A DNA stretch of 64,000 nt from Rhizopus sp. PT2906 (Eukaryota; Mucoromycota; Mucoromycetes; Mucorales; Rhizopodaceae). The position numbers were made by a program, and so were the translations under genes. The stretch spans positions 1-64,000 of the forward strand of contig JAMYHX010000202.1 in NCBI GenBank assembly GCA_025529335.1, in the 5' to 3' direction. The notes under the pieces were generated by a model. That model made no database searches, was not told the DNA's origin, and saw only the letters and a list, made by a program, of their open reading frames with translations. Positions 11,340-22,735 of the stretch are shown here, piece by piece; positions within the stretch are counted from its first letter, which is position 1; the number at the start of each line of letters is the position of its first letter.

Positions 11340-12166
11340 TTAAGCGATCAATTCAACAACTACGGAAATTATTAATATTAGTAACCATGACAACCAGTCC
11401 ACCAATCAACACTTACCACCACCGGCTTCCTTGATCTTCTTTTCAGCAAGAGCAGAAACATAACGAGTGCGGACAATGACAGGTTGGCTGATAGTACCCT
11501 TGGCCAAAACCTTGGCATAACCCTATTATTATTGACATGAGTATATGTATATCTAATATGATTAAATAAATCTTACATGTTGAAGAGTATCAATGACAGG
11601 AACCTTTTCAGTGTTCTTGTACTTTTCACGAACACCTTCACCAGCAAGAGTCCAGATTTTGTCAAGGTTGATGACAGGACGCCAGAGAGGGTTCTTCTTC
11701 AAGTGGAAGTGACGCATACCGACCTTACCAAAGTAACCAGGGTGGTACTTGTCCATGTTGGTACGGTGATGGTGTTGACCACCAGCAAGACCACGACCAC
11801 CAGGATGCTTTCTGTGCTTTCCAACACGACCGTGACCGGCTGAGACGTGTCCACGCTTCTTTCTGTTATGGTGAAGTCTGGTAGGCTATATCAAATTCTT
11901 TTATTAATGAATCCACTCAATGACTGCGTGTGCGTAGTTTATGCATCAAAGAAAGAAGAAAAAAGGAATGGCTGGTTGAATGACGAAGGAGAGAGGGGGA
12001 AGTGGAATGTCCAATTGTGTCCATTTTTATAATAATCCATGTATCCAATATATTTCCATCTATTCATCCGTTCCTCTTTCGGCAACATCCATCCATCCAT
12101 CATCCTTTCTTTATACTTTTTCTTATTCTCTTTTATCTGCATAAACTAGGTTGATTCACTCACCAT
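11340..12166 (-). CDS. RPL28: Ribosomal protein uL15 (RPL27a/L28)
   Basis: This large-subunit ribosomal protein sits near the tRNA exit side of the 60S subunit. Four exons join cleanly: exon 1 (12164-12166) is only the ATG; exon 2 (11577-11885) reads PTRLHHNRKKRGHVSAGHGR and on to DTLQH; exon 3 (11417-11522) reads GYAKVLAKGTISQPVIVRTR; exon 4 (11340-11359) supplies the last residues VVELIA. Total about 149 residues, the family size. The Gly/His-rich GGRGLAGGQHHHRTNMDKYH segment is diagnostic. Intron 1 is 278 bases, unusually long for this window, and holds a GGATGATGGATGGATGGATG motif in sense orientation. The last exon is just 20 bases, so automated gene callers are likely to end the protein too early at GGGKC. 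Confidence 0.96.
12086..12105 (-). repeat. GGATGATGGATG intronic motif (uL15)
   Basis: Read in the sense of the uL15 transcript, this 20-base run is GGATGATGGATGGATGGATG inside intron 1. The identical 20 bases occur in the sense strand of eS6 intron 1 at 15699-15718. Confidence 0.7.
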
Positions 12167-12391
12167 TTCAGGAGAGTGGAAAAGAGGAAGCGACTGATCT
12201 TGCCTGTGTTGTAAAGGACGAGCGGCCTTTGAATTAATTATTTCTTCATCATCTCTATGAACTCGATAAGACGATTGCTCTTCTCAGATGTTCGATATTC
12301 AACGGAAGAGTGAATAAAAGAAAAACATATTATCAGTTTATTACGTTTGTAGCTGCTCAAAGAAGGATGTCCACTTCTCTCCAAGTTCAAT

Positions 12392-13009
12392 TTACTGGAC
12401 GATCAGTGATAAATCAATATCCAGTCTTTCCTTACAAGCGTGTTTATATCGCTGAAAGTGTGAGATCATGGCATCCGTTTGATGCGTTTGAATAGCAAAG
12501 GTTGTTAAAACTACTTGTGTTGCCTTTCGATCATGAAGATAAATGACAGTTTTCATTGTAGATACTTCCTGTTCTGAAGAGGGTAAATGACCAGGATAAT
12601 CTAAAATCTCTGCCATTCTTTCCTCAGGTACAGTTGTGTCATGATCAAATGTTGCGATGATACCTTGATGATCTTTGTGATAAATTAATAAAGCACCCTG
12701 GAGGTCAGATTCAGGGGTCTTGACTCGGTTTGTTATAATAAAGTAGTCTAATGTTTTTTCCTCGAGTGAGTGAAGTGCTGGAACGACAACCTGTTCACAG
12801 TAAAGTCTAGTCACTTGTGCATCTCTAAATTCAACCAGCGTACATGGTTTAAGTTCTAGTAATGTAAATCCAAATTCTCCGTATAAAAGCATATCCTCTG
12901 GTGACAACTCTCCGTCAAATGTGACGTATTTTATCATATCTTTGTCCAATTTGCTCCAAAACTGTTTCTCTAATAAATAAAAGTAGTTGAAGGCTTGTTG
13001 AACATTCAT
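12392..13009 (-). CDS. Conserved-looking protein of unknown function
   Basis: A single uninterrupted frame of about 205 residues starts MNVQQAFNYFYLLEKQFWSK and ends DIDLSLIVQ. It looks like a compact globular alpha/beta protein with alternating hydrophobic strands (for example GALLIYHKDHQGIIATFDHD). No membrane segment or known motif is visible and I cannot assign a family. An in-frame ATG at 13060 would add the hydrophobic MQKHHALYIFFLFLVLK, which could be a signal peptide; I prefer 13009 because the rest looks cytosolic, but this is a judgement. It lies between uL15 and a divergent RhoGAP gene. No intron is needed, unusual for this window. Confidence 0.7.
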   Translation of the reverse strand: MNVQQAFNYFYLLEKQFWSKLDKDMIKYVTFDGELSPEDMLLYGEFGFTLLELKPCTLVEFRDAQVTRLYCEQVVVPALHSLEEKTLDYFIITNRVKTPESDLQGALLIYHKDHQGIIATFDHDTTVPEERMAEILDYPGHLPSSEQEVSTMKTVIYLHDRKATQVVLTTFAIQTHQTDAMISHFQRYKHACKERLDIDLSLIVQ

Positions 13010-13484
13010 TTTTAAAACAAGAAATAAAAAGAAGATATAGAGTGCATGGTGCTTTTGCATAATGAGGCTTTTACTGTGACTACTTCATTCGCATCTCCGT
13101 ATTGAAGTAAGCAGGACGGGGATAGGTTTAGATATGTTATTAAGCCAATCTTTTTTTTTTGTTTTTTTTTGTTTTGCATAGATCTTGTCATCATACACCT
13201 TGTGTCTGCATAAGGTGTTCCTTGTTTAACATGGTTCATTCAAAGAGCAATGATTTCAGCTTGCTATCGGTAGCTGAGTTTACAAAAATTCTCTCTCTCT
13301 CTCTCTTTGTCTCTCTGTCTCTGGTCTTTTGTTTCGTAACCTGTGATCGATTTTGGACCTATTTTCCTGCCTTATATTTTCTTCTTTTTAAAAATCAGCT
13401 TTTTTCTTTTTCTTTTCTTTCTTTCTTTCTTTTTTACTGCTGCAGCTTTGTTATGCGGTTGCGACTTAATTTAGAACGACAACA

Positions 13485-15152
13485 ATGAGACCGACATCAA
13501 TATCTTCTACTTCAAATTCCTCCATGTCATCTGCTTTTTCAGACTATAGCTCAGACGACAACATCAATAACACAAGCGCCAATACTTCTCAACAGTTCTT
13601 TGCCAAACTTGTCAGAGATACACGTTCGAAAGTGGGACAAAAGACATCCGAAATAAATGCGACTATGCAAGAGAAACTTCCAGAATGGAAATCTAGAAGT
13701 GTCATGTATTCAAATAAAGCAAAAGAAGCTAGTATAGAATGGGGTAGGAAAGGAAAAGAAGCGGTTGATCGATGGAAGAAAGAACGCTTAGGTAAATGCA
13801 TTATTATTTTCTTTTCTTCTTTATTCATGTATAATATAGAAGCACAATCTTCATCTTCAATTACTTCATATCGTCCTATGCAACAATCAACTGAAAATTC
13901 AATATTTGGAATGCCACTTGAGTTAGCTGTCGCATTAACCAAGATCCACAATGATGATTTAGTGCCCGGGATATTTCGAAAGTGCATAGATTACCTTAAT
14001 CATGTTGGTAACGTATATCTTTATTATTATTATCATTATTTAAAATTAATCAATACTTTTTCATAGGCATACACGAAACAGGCATTTATAGGTAAGAACT
14101 ATAATTTATATTGAAGCAGACTAGGCTAATAAGATCAAACAGAATCTCTGGAAGTACTCTTGCTGTGAATAAGTTAAGAGACGAGTTTAATGAAGGTAAT
14201 ATAAAAAAGAGAGAGTATATATAAATACCTTGCTTATTCAATATATTTTATAGGCATCAACGTTAACTTTGAAGAAACCTGTCCAGATCCCCATGTTGTA
14301 GGAGCATTATTAAAGCTGTATCTAAGAGAACGTAAATACAAAAGATAGTACTTGGAACTTAAGCTCATCTTTCTTATTCTAGTTCCTGAACCTATCATTC
14401 CACCTGATTATACTCTGCAATTTACAGCCATTTTAAAAAACGAAGAGCCACTACCTCAAATATTCAAGGCAATCCAGTCCATTCTATCCAAACTCTCCAT
14501 CTATAACTTTTGCATTCTGCAGCTTCTATGTCAACATTTAAAAAGAGTAGCCGATAATGAAAAAGACACCAAGATGTCTGTGTCTAATCTGGTTTTGATC
14601 TTTATCCCAACCTTAAATATCGACAGAACACTGTTTCAGTACATGATTGAATATTATCACGAATTATTTGAAAATGGTAACGGAAAAAAACCGGCTGGCC
14701 CGGCTAATGTACCTCCACCGTTACCACAGAAACCACGTAACCTGTTGATCGATATGAGATCTATGACGACAGGAACACCTAAAAAGGTAGCTCATACAAA
14801 GACAATGTCAGACACAGACATGTATATCCATACCATAAAAAATAATCTCAGCAAGGTTTCCCCTCCAAAACCTAGCCGATCTCCGGCTTCTGCTTCAAAT
14901 CAAAGCAGCCGTCAACCGCCTCCTTTGCCGCCTTCTAAACCACGATCCAAGTCTGTGTCATCACCCATTAGAAGAGACAATACCATCTTTTCATCCACTC
15001 CACCTATGCAAACCCATCTTGAAGATACCATCTGGGCACAAAGAGGCCGTGTGGAGGCAATCGGAAAACAGTTTGAGACGCTTATAAACAAAACACAAAC
15101 AATCCCTTACAGCCGTAAAAACAGTCGAACATTTGAAAGCAAAATAAATTAG
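13485..15152 (+). CDS. RhoGAP-domain protein with proline-rich tail
   Basis: This protein should switch off Rho-type GTPases such as Cdc42, whose gene lies 13 kb downstream. The first exon (13485-13791) has a Ser-rich N terminus and a charged amphipathic region. The GAP domain begins FGMPLELAVALTKIHNDDLV. The arginine finger GIYRISGS is assembled from two exons: AG before the intron and A after it form the catalytic Arg codon. Downstream are VNFEETCPDPHVVGALLKLY and SVSNLVLIFIPTL, standard RhoGAP blocks. The C terminus has several PPPLPQKP/PPPLPPSKP motifs, likely SH3 ligands; myosin I in this window has an SH3 domain, but a link is only a guess. Stop at 15150-15152. It resembles the fungal Rga/Bem3-like groups only loosely. 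Confidence 0.9.
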
Positions 15153-15621
15153 TAAACTTTTTTTGTTTTCCCCTCTTTTTTTTTTCTTTTCTTTTTTACA
15201 AAAGGTCTATTGGAGATTATCGCTTGGGCACATCGTTCTCCTCAAATGGTTTTATAAGTGCCATTTTCTCTTTTGCTCTAATTTAGAGCATCATAAAGAC
15301 AAAGCACTCAGCAGGAGCATTTTAAGAATAATGCTTACAAGACATTTTGATCTTTAGAGGCTAAGCTAATTGATCTTTTTGAATCATTTACTTTCTATCC
15401 ATTTGCTTTATTTGTTTGGCATTGTTTTTCACGGATGCCACAGACACTCTCAGAACAAGTGTATTAAATACATTTGGAAAGCTGACATCGGACTTTCATC
15501 CGGAGCTTAGATACCTTTTTTGGAATATTGAGATCTGTCCGCGAAAGACAATTAGTCGTGCAGTCTCAGCGAATGGGTAAATCCTCCTCTTTTAAACTTT
15601 AGGTTCGACCCTACAGCTACC
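15153..15621. other. Intergenic, RhoGAP to eS6
   Basis: It holds the 3' flank of the RhoGAP gene with T-rich tracts and the promoter and 5' leader of eS6. The GGTTCGACCCT at 15602 resembles a tRNA B box but has no matching cloverleaf around it. No gene seen. Confidence 0.5.
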
Positions 15622-16806
15622 ATGAAGGTAAAGGGCAAACTTGGCAGAAAATAGAGAAGAAAGAAAATATGCAGATTAATGAATACGGATTACAATTCGG
15701 ATGATGGATGGATGGATGGATACGTGAACGATACAAAAAGATTTTTCTAAAGAGACACACAGATGAGTTGATGATGGGCACATTGACAGACAACGAGATA
15801 CATGCACACACATACACACGCCTGAACAAATCATGTAAACATCATTAACAACCTACCACAGCTTTTATAATCAACCAATTTGTAAATGCTCGACAATTGC
15901 TTTTTTTCTTTCTTCTCTATTTTCTTTGCTTTGCAATGCAATACACGTTGGAATGCGTTGTGTACTGACAACATACATTAGCTTAACATTGCGAACCCAG
16001 CCACCGGCTGCCAGAAATTGATCGAAATCGAAGATGAACGTCGTCTGTAAGTTTTTTTTTTGTAAAGGTTGAATATTCGTCAGTACTCAACAGTCTTTAG
16101 CCGTGGTTTCTACGATAAGCGTATGGCACAAGAAGTTTCCGGTGATGCCCTCGGTGACGAATTCAAAGGCTACGTTTTCCGTATCACTGGTGGTAACGAC
16201 AAACAAGGTTTCCCCATGAAGCAAGGTGTCCTTTTGCCCCACCGTGTCAAGCTCTTGATGTCCAAGGGTCACTCTTGCTACCGTCCTCGCCGTACCGGTG
16301 AACGCAAGAGAAAATCTGTCCGTGGTTGCATCGTCGGTCCTGATCTTTCTGTCTTGTCTCTTGTCGTTGTCAAGCAAGGTGAACAAGACATCCCCGGTTT
16401 GACTGATACCACTGTTCCCAAGCGTCTTGGCCCCAAGCGTGCTTCCAAGATTAGAAAGTTCTTCGTACGTGTTATTATGTTGTTAAATGAATCACTATGC
16501 TTACTTTAATAATAGAACTTGTCCAAGGAGGATGATGTTCGCAAGTATGTTATCCGCCGTGAAGTCCAACCCAAGGCTGAAGGCAAGAAGGCTTACACCA
16601 AGGCCCCCAAGATCCAACGTCTTGTCACTCCCCGTACTCTTCAACACAAGAGACGTAGACAAGCCATTAAGCGCAGAAGAGCCGAAGCTTCTCGTGAAGC
16701 CGAAGCTGAATACAAGCAATTGCTTGCCAAGCGTGTTAAGGAAGCCAAGGAAAAGAAGATTGAGCGTCGTCGTACTTCTTCCATCCAAAAGTCTGCCTCT
16801 GCTTAA
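15622..16806 (+). CDS. RPS6: Ribosomal protein eS6
   Basis: This is a small-subunit ribosomal protein and, in other eukaryotes, the C-terminal S6-kinase target. Four exons: exon 1 (15622-15627) codes only Met-Lys; exon 2 (15982-16046) LNIANPATGCQKLIEIEDER; exon 3 (16101-16464) from RGFYDKRMAQEVSGDALGDE through the GPDLSVLSLVVVKQGE block; exon 4 (16516-16806) NLSKEDDVRKYVIRREVQ to the basic C terminus. The joins reproduce the family sequence without gaps, about 240 residues. The C terminus ends RRRTSSIQKSASA, keeping a cluster of phosphorylatable serines after RRR. The first intron is 354 bases, about six times the local norm, and contains the GGATGATGGATGG motif shared with uL15. Confidence 0.97.
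15699..15718 (+). repeat. GGATGATGGATG intronic motif (eS6)
   Basis: Twenty bases (GGATGATGGATGGATGGATG) in the long first intron of eS6, identical and in the same sense as the motif in uL15 intron 1. Confidence 0.7.
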
Positions 16807-16949
16807 TTCCTCTTTTAAAATAAAATAATTTGGAATTAGATCAATATAATAGCAATTTGCATTGCTGTGTAGTATTCAAACACCCTCTTAAAGAATACTC
16901 TATTCTTTTATTTCTCGCTTGTACAGTGGCTCCACCAAAGTTCGCTTTA

Positions 16950-18200
16950 TTTATTTATTACGAAGACGCCAGGCGATGAGGCAATGGATCTTGTGGAGGG
17001 GGGTCGATCCTTATAATGTTGGTACAGCATTTGTATACACTTCTCCATATACGTACCCGAATAATCGAATTTATTACAACAATGAATACATATATATATA
17101 TATATATATATAAGGCTTATCCAAGAGTCTGAAGATTCGTTTTTATCTGAAAATGATTTTCCTATGAATATGAACAGTGTGAAAAAATGCAATGCAATCA
17201 ATTACCCGAACACATCATACCTGCTTGTTGACCCTCTCGTAAATTAGTATAATCCAGCCATTGGTCAGGTTTTCCACCAGGTTCTCTATCTATTATATTA
17301 TCGAATGGTGATGCAGAACTATAAAGCGCTAGAAGCCCGTTCATTTAAAATGATCTCGGCACAAGGCTTTTGTTATTCACTGATGGCAGCAGTTCGCCAG
17401 TGAAATTGTTTCTACTGGATGCAAGAAGCTTTTTGTTATGTGCAGAAAAGTCCTATTATCCAAATTTTGTTGCAGCTGCGACAACCCACTATTCCCTGCT
17501 GTAGAAACATAGCTTGCAAGGTGGTTTGGCATGTATGGCGTTGTTGAGTTGAAAGAACACAGGTTGATCAAATTGGGAGAAATCAATTGAGAATGAAAGG
17601 CACTATTGTAGCAGGATATTTGGTTTTGACACCATCAGTGAGACAGATCAATAATACAAAGCAACTTATTGAAGTCCATTAGATATTTCAAAATATCATC
17701 AACGCAACGAAGAGCCAAGATTTCGGTATATACTTGGTACACTCAAAAATAACCCAATACTACGGGCGTTACCTCTACCCACTACTTACAACGTAGTTCA
17801 ACAAAGCTATTCAATGTGTAGCGTCAAACTAAACATGACTTTATGAAGTTATCATTTTGAATTGTTTCTTTTCAAGAACAAGAAGAAATAAAAAGAAATG
17901 TTGTTATTGATGTATTTATTCTAATTTATGTTGTCAGTTTTGATCAACCAAGGCCACCTAATAATAAATTCATATTTTATATCAGAGAGAATGAATTGAG
18001 CAGCCTTAGGTTAAGTCGAATTTGGTAGTGTGAAGTTGTAAAGTGGCAGCATAGGTAGCATTGGCCTATTTCTGAGTGTATTTTTGAGTGCACCGAGTGT
18101 TTGCCAAACAGTATCCCTGCCAAGTTTTCCAGATAAATAGTATAAGATTCCCCACGTTGAAGGCGAGTAGGAAATTTAACATTGGGTTTCTTCAAACATT
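16950..18200 (-). pseudogene. Decayed gene split by MITE copy 2
   Basis: Reading the minus strand from 18200, coding-like text begins MKKPNVKFPTRLQRGESYTI and runs to the edge of the inverted-repeat element at 18105. Beyond it (from 17724 down) text resumes as YTEILALRCVDDILKYLMDF, meets a TGA (LSH*WCQN), then continues SPNLINLCSFNSTTPYMPNH to a stop at 17377. Further pieces read SASPFDNIIDREPGGKPDQW (about 17260-17330) and MEKCIQMLYQHYKDRPPSTR (about 16985-17050). I do not recognise the family. The order and strand agree, so this is most simply one old multi-exon gene, broken by the element and point mutations, though it could be several fragments. A TA dinucleotide run lies at 17088-17112. 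Confidence 0.35.
17725..18105. mobile_element. MITE-like inverted-repeat element, copy 2
   Basis: This 381-bp element matches copy 1 (8318-8686) with a single visible substitution across about 340 core bases. Its inverted ends are GGTATATACTTGGTACACTC and, reverse-complemented from the right, GGCAAACACTCGGTGCACTC. The right end has an extra 12 bases that repeat the TATTTYTGAGTG unit. No clear target duplication is visible. It lies inside a decayed minus-strand gene. Confidence 0.75.
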
Positions 18201-19295
18201 AACCTATTTTCCCGTTACGACTAAACCTGCATGAGCAAAAGGTACAGCCTGTGGAATTTTTTCCAGTTATTAGTAGATCAAACCCCCAAGTCCCAAGCCT
18301 TGCCAACATATAACTGTTAGTTTCAAGTGTATCTTGTTCTAAGCGCTTTATGTGTTATGAAGATGACAGTTCAAACAGATGCAGTGCGTTGCTACATTAT
18401 TTTTTTTGAATATGTTTGACAGGCCCAGTTCAAGAAAACTCTATCAAGAATTTCACGTTATTATTTTATGGCTTATTACACCCCTTTTGCAAAGTGTCAT
18501 GAACCACTCTGTCTGAATCTAATTTCAGACGAAGACCAAAGCGAATTTAGTGAGTTGGAAAACGAACTTTGGGAGCGGAACCGCTGTACGCGTGTCTCGA
18601 AATAGTTGGGCCACGGAAGATGCGTACTTGTAGTCGCATGATTGAAGAAACGGCAAAAGCAGACATTTGGATTTGCCGTTGATGTTATGATGACAGGGGA
18701 TCAAAAGCTTTCGCTGAGCTTTTTGTGGAACAAATAAAATGCCTACATTGATTTATAATTCATTTCTAGTGTAACTTTCGGTTTCTATAAAGCACAGACA
18801 ACATTTGTCAACTTCTTTTTCATATTGAATGGCGCGTTAAATTACTTGAATTCACAAATAAACAAATGTAGCAGTTAAAGAATCATTTATCATTGCGAGT
18901 TCAAACTGTATAATGTAGCGCTAACTAAAAAGAAAGACTCTTGGTATTGCTGAGTGTATACTTCTTAGTTGGATAAAGAAGCCTAAAATAAAAAAGAACC
19001 GTACGAAGCATTAATGAAAAGCATGCCAATAAGGTAAATCAAAAGAAGGGCCCCTTTACATCACGAAAATAAAAGGTAACTTTCTTATTAAACGCGAAAG
19101 AAATTTCTTGATCGAATTATTTCCACTACTTTTAAAAGCTCTTGTGACGGTCCTATATCTAGACTTCTCTTTCTCTCTCTCTCTCTATATATATATCTCG
19201 CCTTATAGATCTTCACTTTTTTGCTATACCCCTATTCTCTCATTCTCTCTCTTTCTTTCTCCTTGAAGCAAAACTTTGCTTTTTAAACACAAATT
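18201..19295. other. Intergenic region with possible relics
   Basis: Mostly non-coding. Around 18520-18600 the plus strand reads SDEDQSEFSELENELWERNR before a stop, which may be a coding fossil. The last 130 bases before the kinase gene are rich in CT repeats, a probable promoter/leader. No gene supported. Confidence 0.4.
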
Positions 19296-22213
19296 ATGAA
19301 CAAGGAAAACAGACGCATCTATTCTCATCGTCGTTCATCTCAAGGACAAGGAAAACTAGAGCCCTTGAGAGTCAATATTCCCGTAAAAAAACAGATCATC
19401 TCAACTGAAGAGCAGCCTCAACAAAGAAAAGCTTTACAACCAGCGGTAACCAATACCGATCGCGCTTCTATCAGAGTTCAACATAGACCAGATCCAACCA
19501 AGTCTAAAAAGCGAGTTGCCTCTGAATTAGTCGATGAGCGATCAGTACCCAGCATTATTCATGATGTCAGACGAAACTTGAAATATCAAAAACATGAATG
19601 TATTGGCCTGGTAAAGGAAGAAAAAAAAAGAGTTACGCGACGCGCTTGTATATCACTAACTTTCTTTTTATTTTCAAAAGGGAGGCTTTGCAAAAGTTTT
19701 TAGAGTTATGAATGAACATGGAAAGGAATATGCAGCCAAAGTGATAGCGAAGGCATCTTTATCGGATAAAAAGCGTAAAGAGAAGCTTTTAGCAGAGATC
19801 AATATTCATCGATCGTTGCTTCATGAATATATCGTACAGTATCACAGCTGCTTTGAAGATAAATCATATGTATATATCATTACAGAATACTGTCAAAATG
19901 AAGTAAGTTTCTTGTCACAGTGATATGTATGTACTCACACATCAAAGACGTTGAATGCAATGTTGGTTAGGAGAAGAAAGCTAACAGAAGATGAAGTTCG
20001 TTATATTATGGGACAAATTTTATCAGCAGTACGATACATATCCGATAATCGCATTGTGCATCGAGATATCAAGCTTGGCAATGTATTTTTAGATAAAAAC
20101 ATGAACTGTAAGTTGGGGGATTTTGGTCTTTCGGCTCGCCTGGTGAATGAATTTGATCGTAGAAAGTAAGAGATATAACATCTATTTATTAAGTTCCTGA
20201 TCTTTAATCATATGATTAGAACAACTTGTGGTACACCTCACTACATTGCGCCTGAGATCCTTTTTGATTCCACTGGTCATAATCATAGAGCTGATATGTG
20301 GTCTGCTGGAGTCTTGATGTACACTCTTTTATTTGGAAAGCATCCATTTCATCACGATGAGCGTAGAAAGCTATATCAGTAAGTGGTATTCAATTTTACA
20401 TTTATTTATCTAATGACTGTATTGTATAGAATCGTAAAACAGAACAAGGATAGTAATACATTTAGTTTTCCTTCAGAAGATTTTCATGTCTCAGCAGATG
20501 CTAAAAACCTGATTTCTTCATTATTAGTGAATAATCCCGGTAAGGAACTGACTAATTGATGTATTAACCTACTTACTTAATATAAACGCAGACCGTCGAC
20601 TTACTGTCACGCAAGCCCTGAAGCATCCTTTCTTTTTGTCGCACAATATTCCTGAAAATTTACCAAGGGATGCTCTATTTAAGCAGCCTTCTCACAAAAG
20701 TTTATATCCGAGCAAATATAACAACATATCCTCACAATCCAAGGTGGCTGATTCCATACGGCATGCCGCAAATGAAAATGAAAGTTATGTTGATCAAAGT
20801 ATACAACCACCCTTAGAATTACTTGAAGGTACGATACACGACATAAAATGGGAAAACAGTGCTAATGCCATAAAACAGAGGTTATCTTGGATCACCGTAC
20901 ACATTTCCCTATTAAGCAAACATTATCTCATACTTCGCGTATGGTTATACCCAAACCCAATATACCCAGTGTGTCGCTGAAAAGGTTTGGAAGTTGCAAA
21001 AAAAAAGAAAAAGAAAATAAAAGGGTATGATGACTAACATTAAATAGGAAATATAGTAATATGGACAAGGATATTTCATCATCTGCAGCTAAAAGGATCA
21101 ATACTCTTAATAATAATACGAATGATGCCAATTCTGTTGCTATTATCGCACGACAAGATGTACCGACCCATGATGCTACAAATCATATAGATACGACAAA
21201 AGGTAGTTCAACAAAGCGTGCAAATGCCTCTGCTACTACAACAAAGAAAATTACAGAGCCAGCAATCGAACAGATATCAAAGCAGAGTAAAGGTAACAAT
21301 TAAAAAGAAGGTATTCGATTTCACTAATGAATCAAAAGCACAAACAGGTCGAAAACCAATTATAGAGGAAATGGCTGAGAAATTGAAAATCATGATTGAA
21401 AGAAAAGAGATACGGCCTGTTCCTAATAAGAATGAGATTGAGAGTTATAAGGAAGGAAAAATTGAATGGAACAGAGGAAATGTATTTATCAAAAGCTGGC
21501 TAGACGGATCAAAAAGATATGGCTTTTGTTATTGTCTGAGTGATGACACTTTGGGTGTTTTGTATAATGACGGATCGACCTTAACTACACATGATGAGAA
21601 GTAAGCTTAGTCATATCTATAGAACTCTTGTAACTTATGAAATGCATAGGCACTATTATTATCTTTATCAACAGCAGCACTCTACGGGCTATATTGAATC
21701 TACATATATGCATGATCAATTTCCTGCAAACTTGGAAAAGAAACGTCATATATTACAGCAATTCAAGTGTTATAATGTAACCAACTTGGATGTAGATTAT
21801 GGAACGCCCAAGGCAAGCTATCCTACAGGCACGCATGTCTTGAAGTATGCTGTGGATAAAAATGCTATATCATTTAAATTAAGCAATGGCGTTGTGCAGG
21901 TATGATATCACAGGCGTAGGTTATCTTTACACATAAATGCTTATCAGATTGCTTTGTTATATAGTTTAACTTTTTTAATCACAACAAGCTGATTCTTTAC
22001 GATGGAGGGAGAAAACTAGTGTTTATAGATGAAAACAAAAGCCTATCACATCACCATACGATAGATGCTCTGTATTCAGACAATCAATCTCTCATTGAGT
22101 GTATTAAGAGCGGATATCAAATGATAAAGGCACAAAATGAGATACGTCTGGAAGTATTACGAAATGAAAGATGGAAAAGGTATAAAAAACTTAACACAGT
22201 ACCTTTACGATGA
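19296..22213 (+). CDS. Polo-like kinase with diverged polo box
   Basis: This multi-exon gene encodes a mitotic Ser/Thr kinase of the PLK family. Exon 1 (19296-19610) is a basic N terminus ending in the glycine loop, completed as GLGGFAKVF in exon 2 (from 19681). Visible catalytic elements: AAKVIAK (ATP lysine), HRDIKLGN, GDFGLSARL and the activation loop KTTCGTPHYIAPE with the Thr that Aurora-type kinases phosphorylate. After a linker come two polo boxes: KSWLDGSKRYGFCYCLSDD (PB1) and AISFKLSNGVVQ-LILYDGGRKL (PB2). By-eye alignment puts Phe where human PLK1 has Trp414 and Gly at His538, while Lys540 is kept. The stop is at 22211-22213. Exons between 20900 and 21350 are uncertain. The PB1-PB2 layout favours the PLK1-3 class over PLK4. 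Confidence 0.88.
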
Positions 22214-22516
22214 AAATCAAAAGAAATATCGAGGTTGGCAGTGTTCAAGGAAGCAAATAGCTACTTTTAAACTATTTATCAATGAATAAATCCTAGTACA
22301 CGCAAAGAGTACAGTATATATAAGAATGTCGACTATGTTGTCTCTGCGTCTTTTTAAGTTTATTCATTTAGTGTGTGTATCCGACAAAGGTAAACCCTTA
22401 CCAAAATTTCTTTGTATGGCATATCTTAGGTAAGCAAAAAAATTTAAACTACGCCTTATCGTGATTCTAATCTCCCTTAAAGCTTTGAACTAAAAAAATT
22501 CAGTAATTGTTATATT

Positions 22517-22735
22517 GTGTTAAAGCTCTGGCTGTGCATTGCTATCAAGCCGTCAAGGCCAGAGATGACCTTTCCGCACTCACTATCGATCTTTCTGGTC
22601 TATGCTCGCTGCTCTTCCAGGGGACATTTCCTGAGTTATCTGCCGAAATCAGTCACTATAACACTGAGTTTATAAACTAGTCTGCATCCTTCCTAAATGA
22701 AAGAGAAATTGACCATGATGCCATTAATTGGGGTA
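22517..22735 (+). pseudogene. Coding fossil of unknown gene
   Basis: A plus-strand frame of about 70 codons reads VKALAVHCYQAVKARDDLSA, continues through LSGLCSLLFQGTFPELSAEI, is stopped by one TAG, and resumes SASFLNEREIDHDAINWG directly before a good splice donor (GTAAGT) with a matching acceptor TTAG about 50 bases on. The next exon stops quickly. The text looks like a once real, spliced gene. I do not recognise the family. Confidence 0.4.

Noticed and set aside
15602..15612. GGTTCGACCCT, tRNA B-box look-alike
   Set aside because: There is no pairing acceptor, D or anticodon stem around it; it belongs to the eS6 leader.
15765..15830. Possible C/D snoRNA in eS6 intron 1 (TGATGAT ... CTGA)
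   Set aside because: No terminal stem pairs and the guide area is a CA-rich microsatellite.
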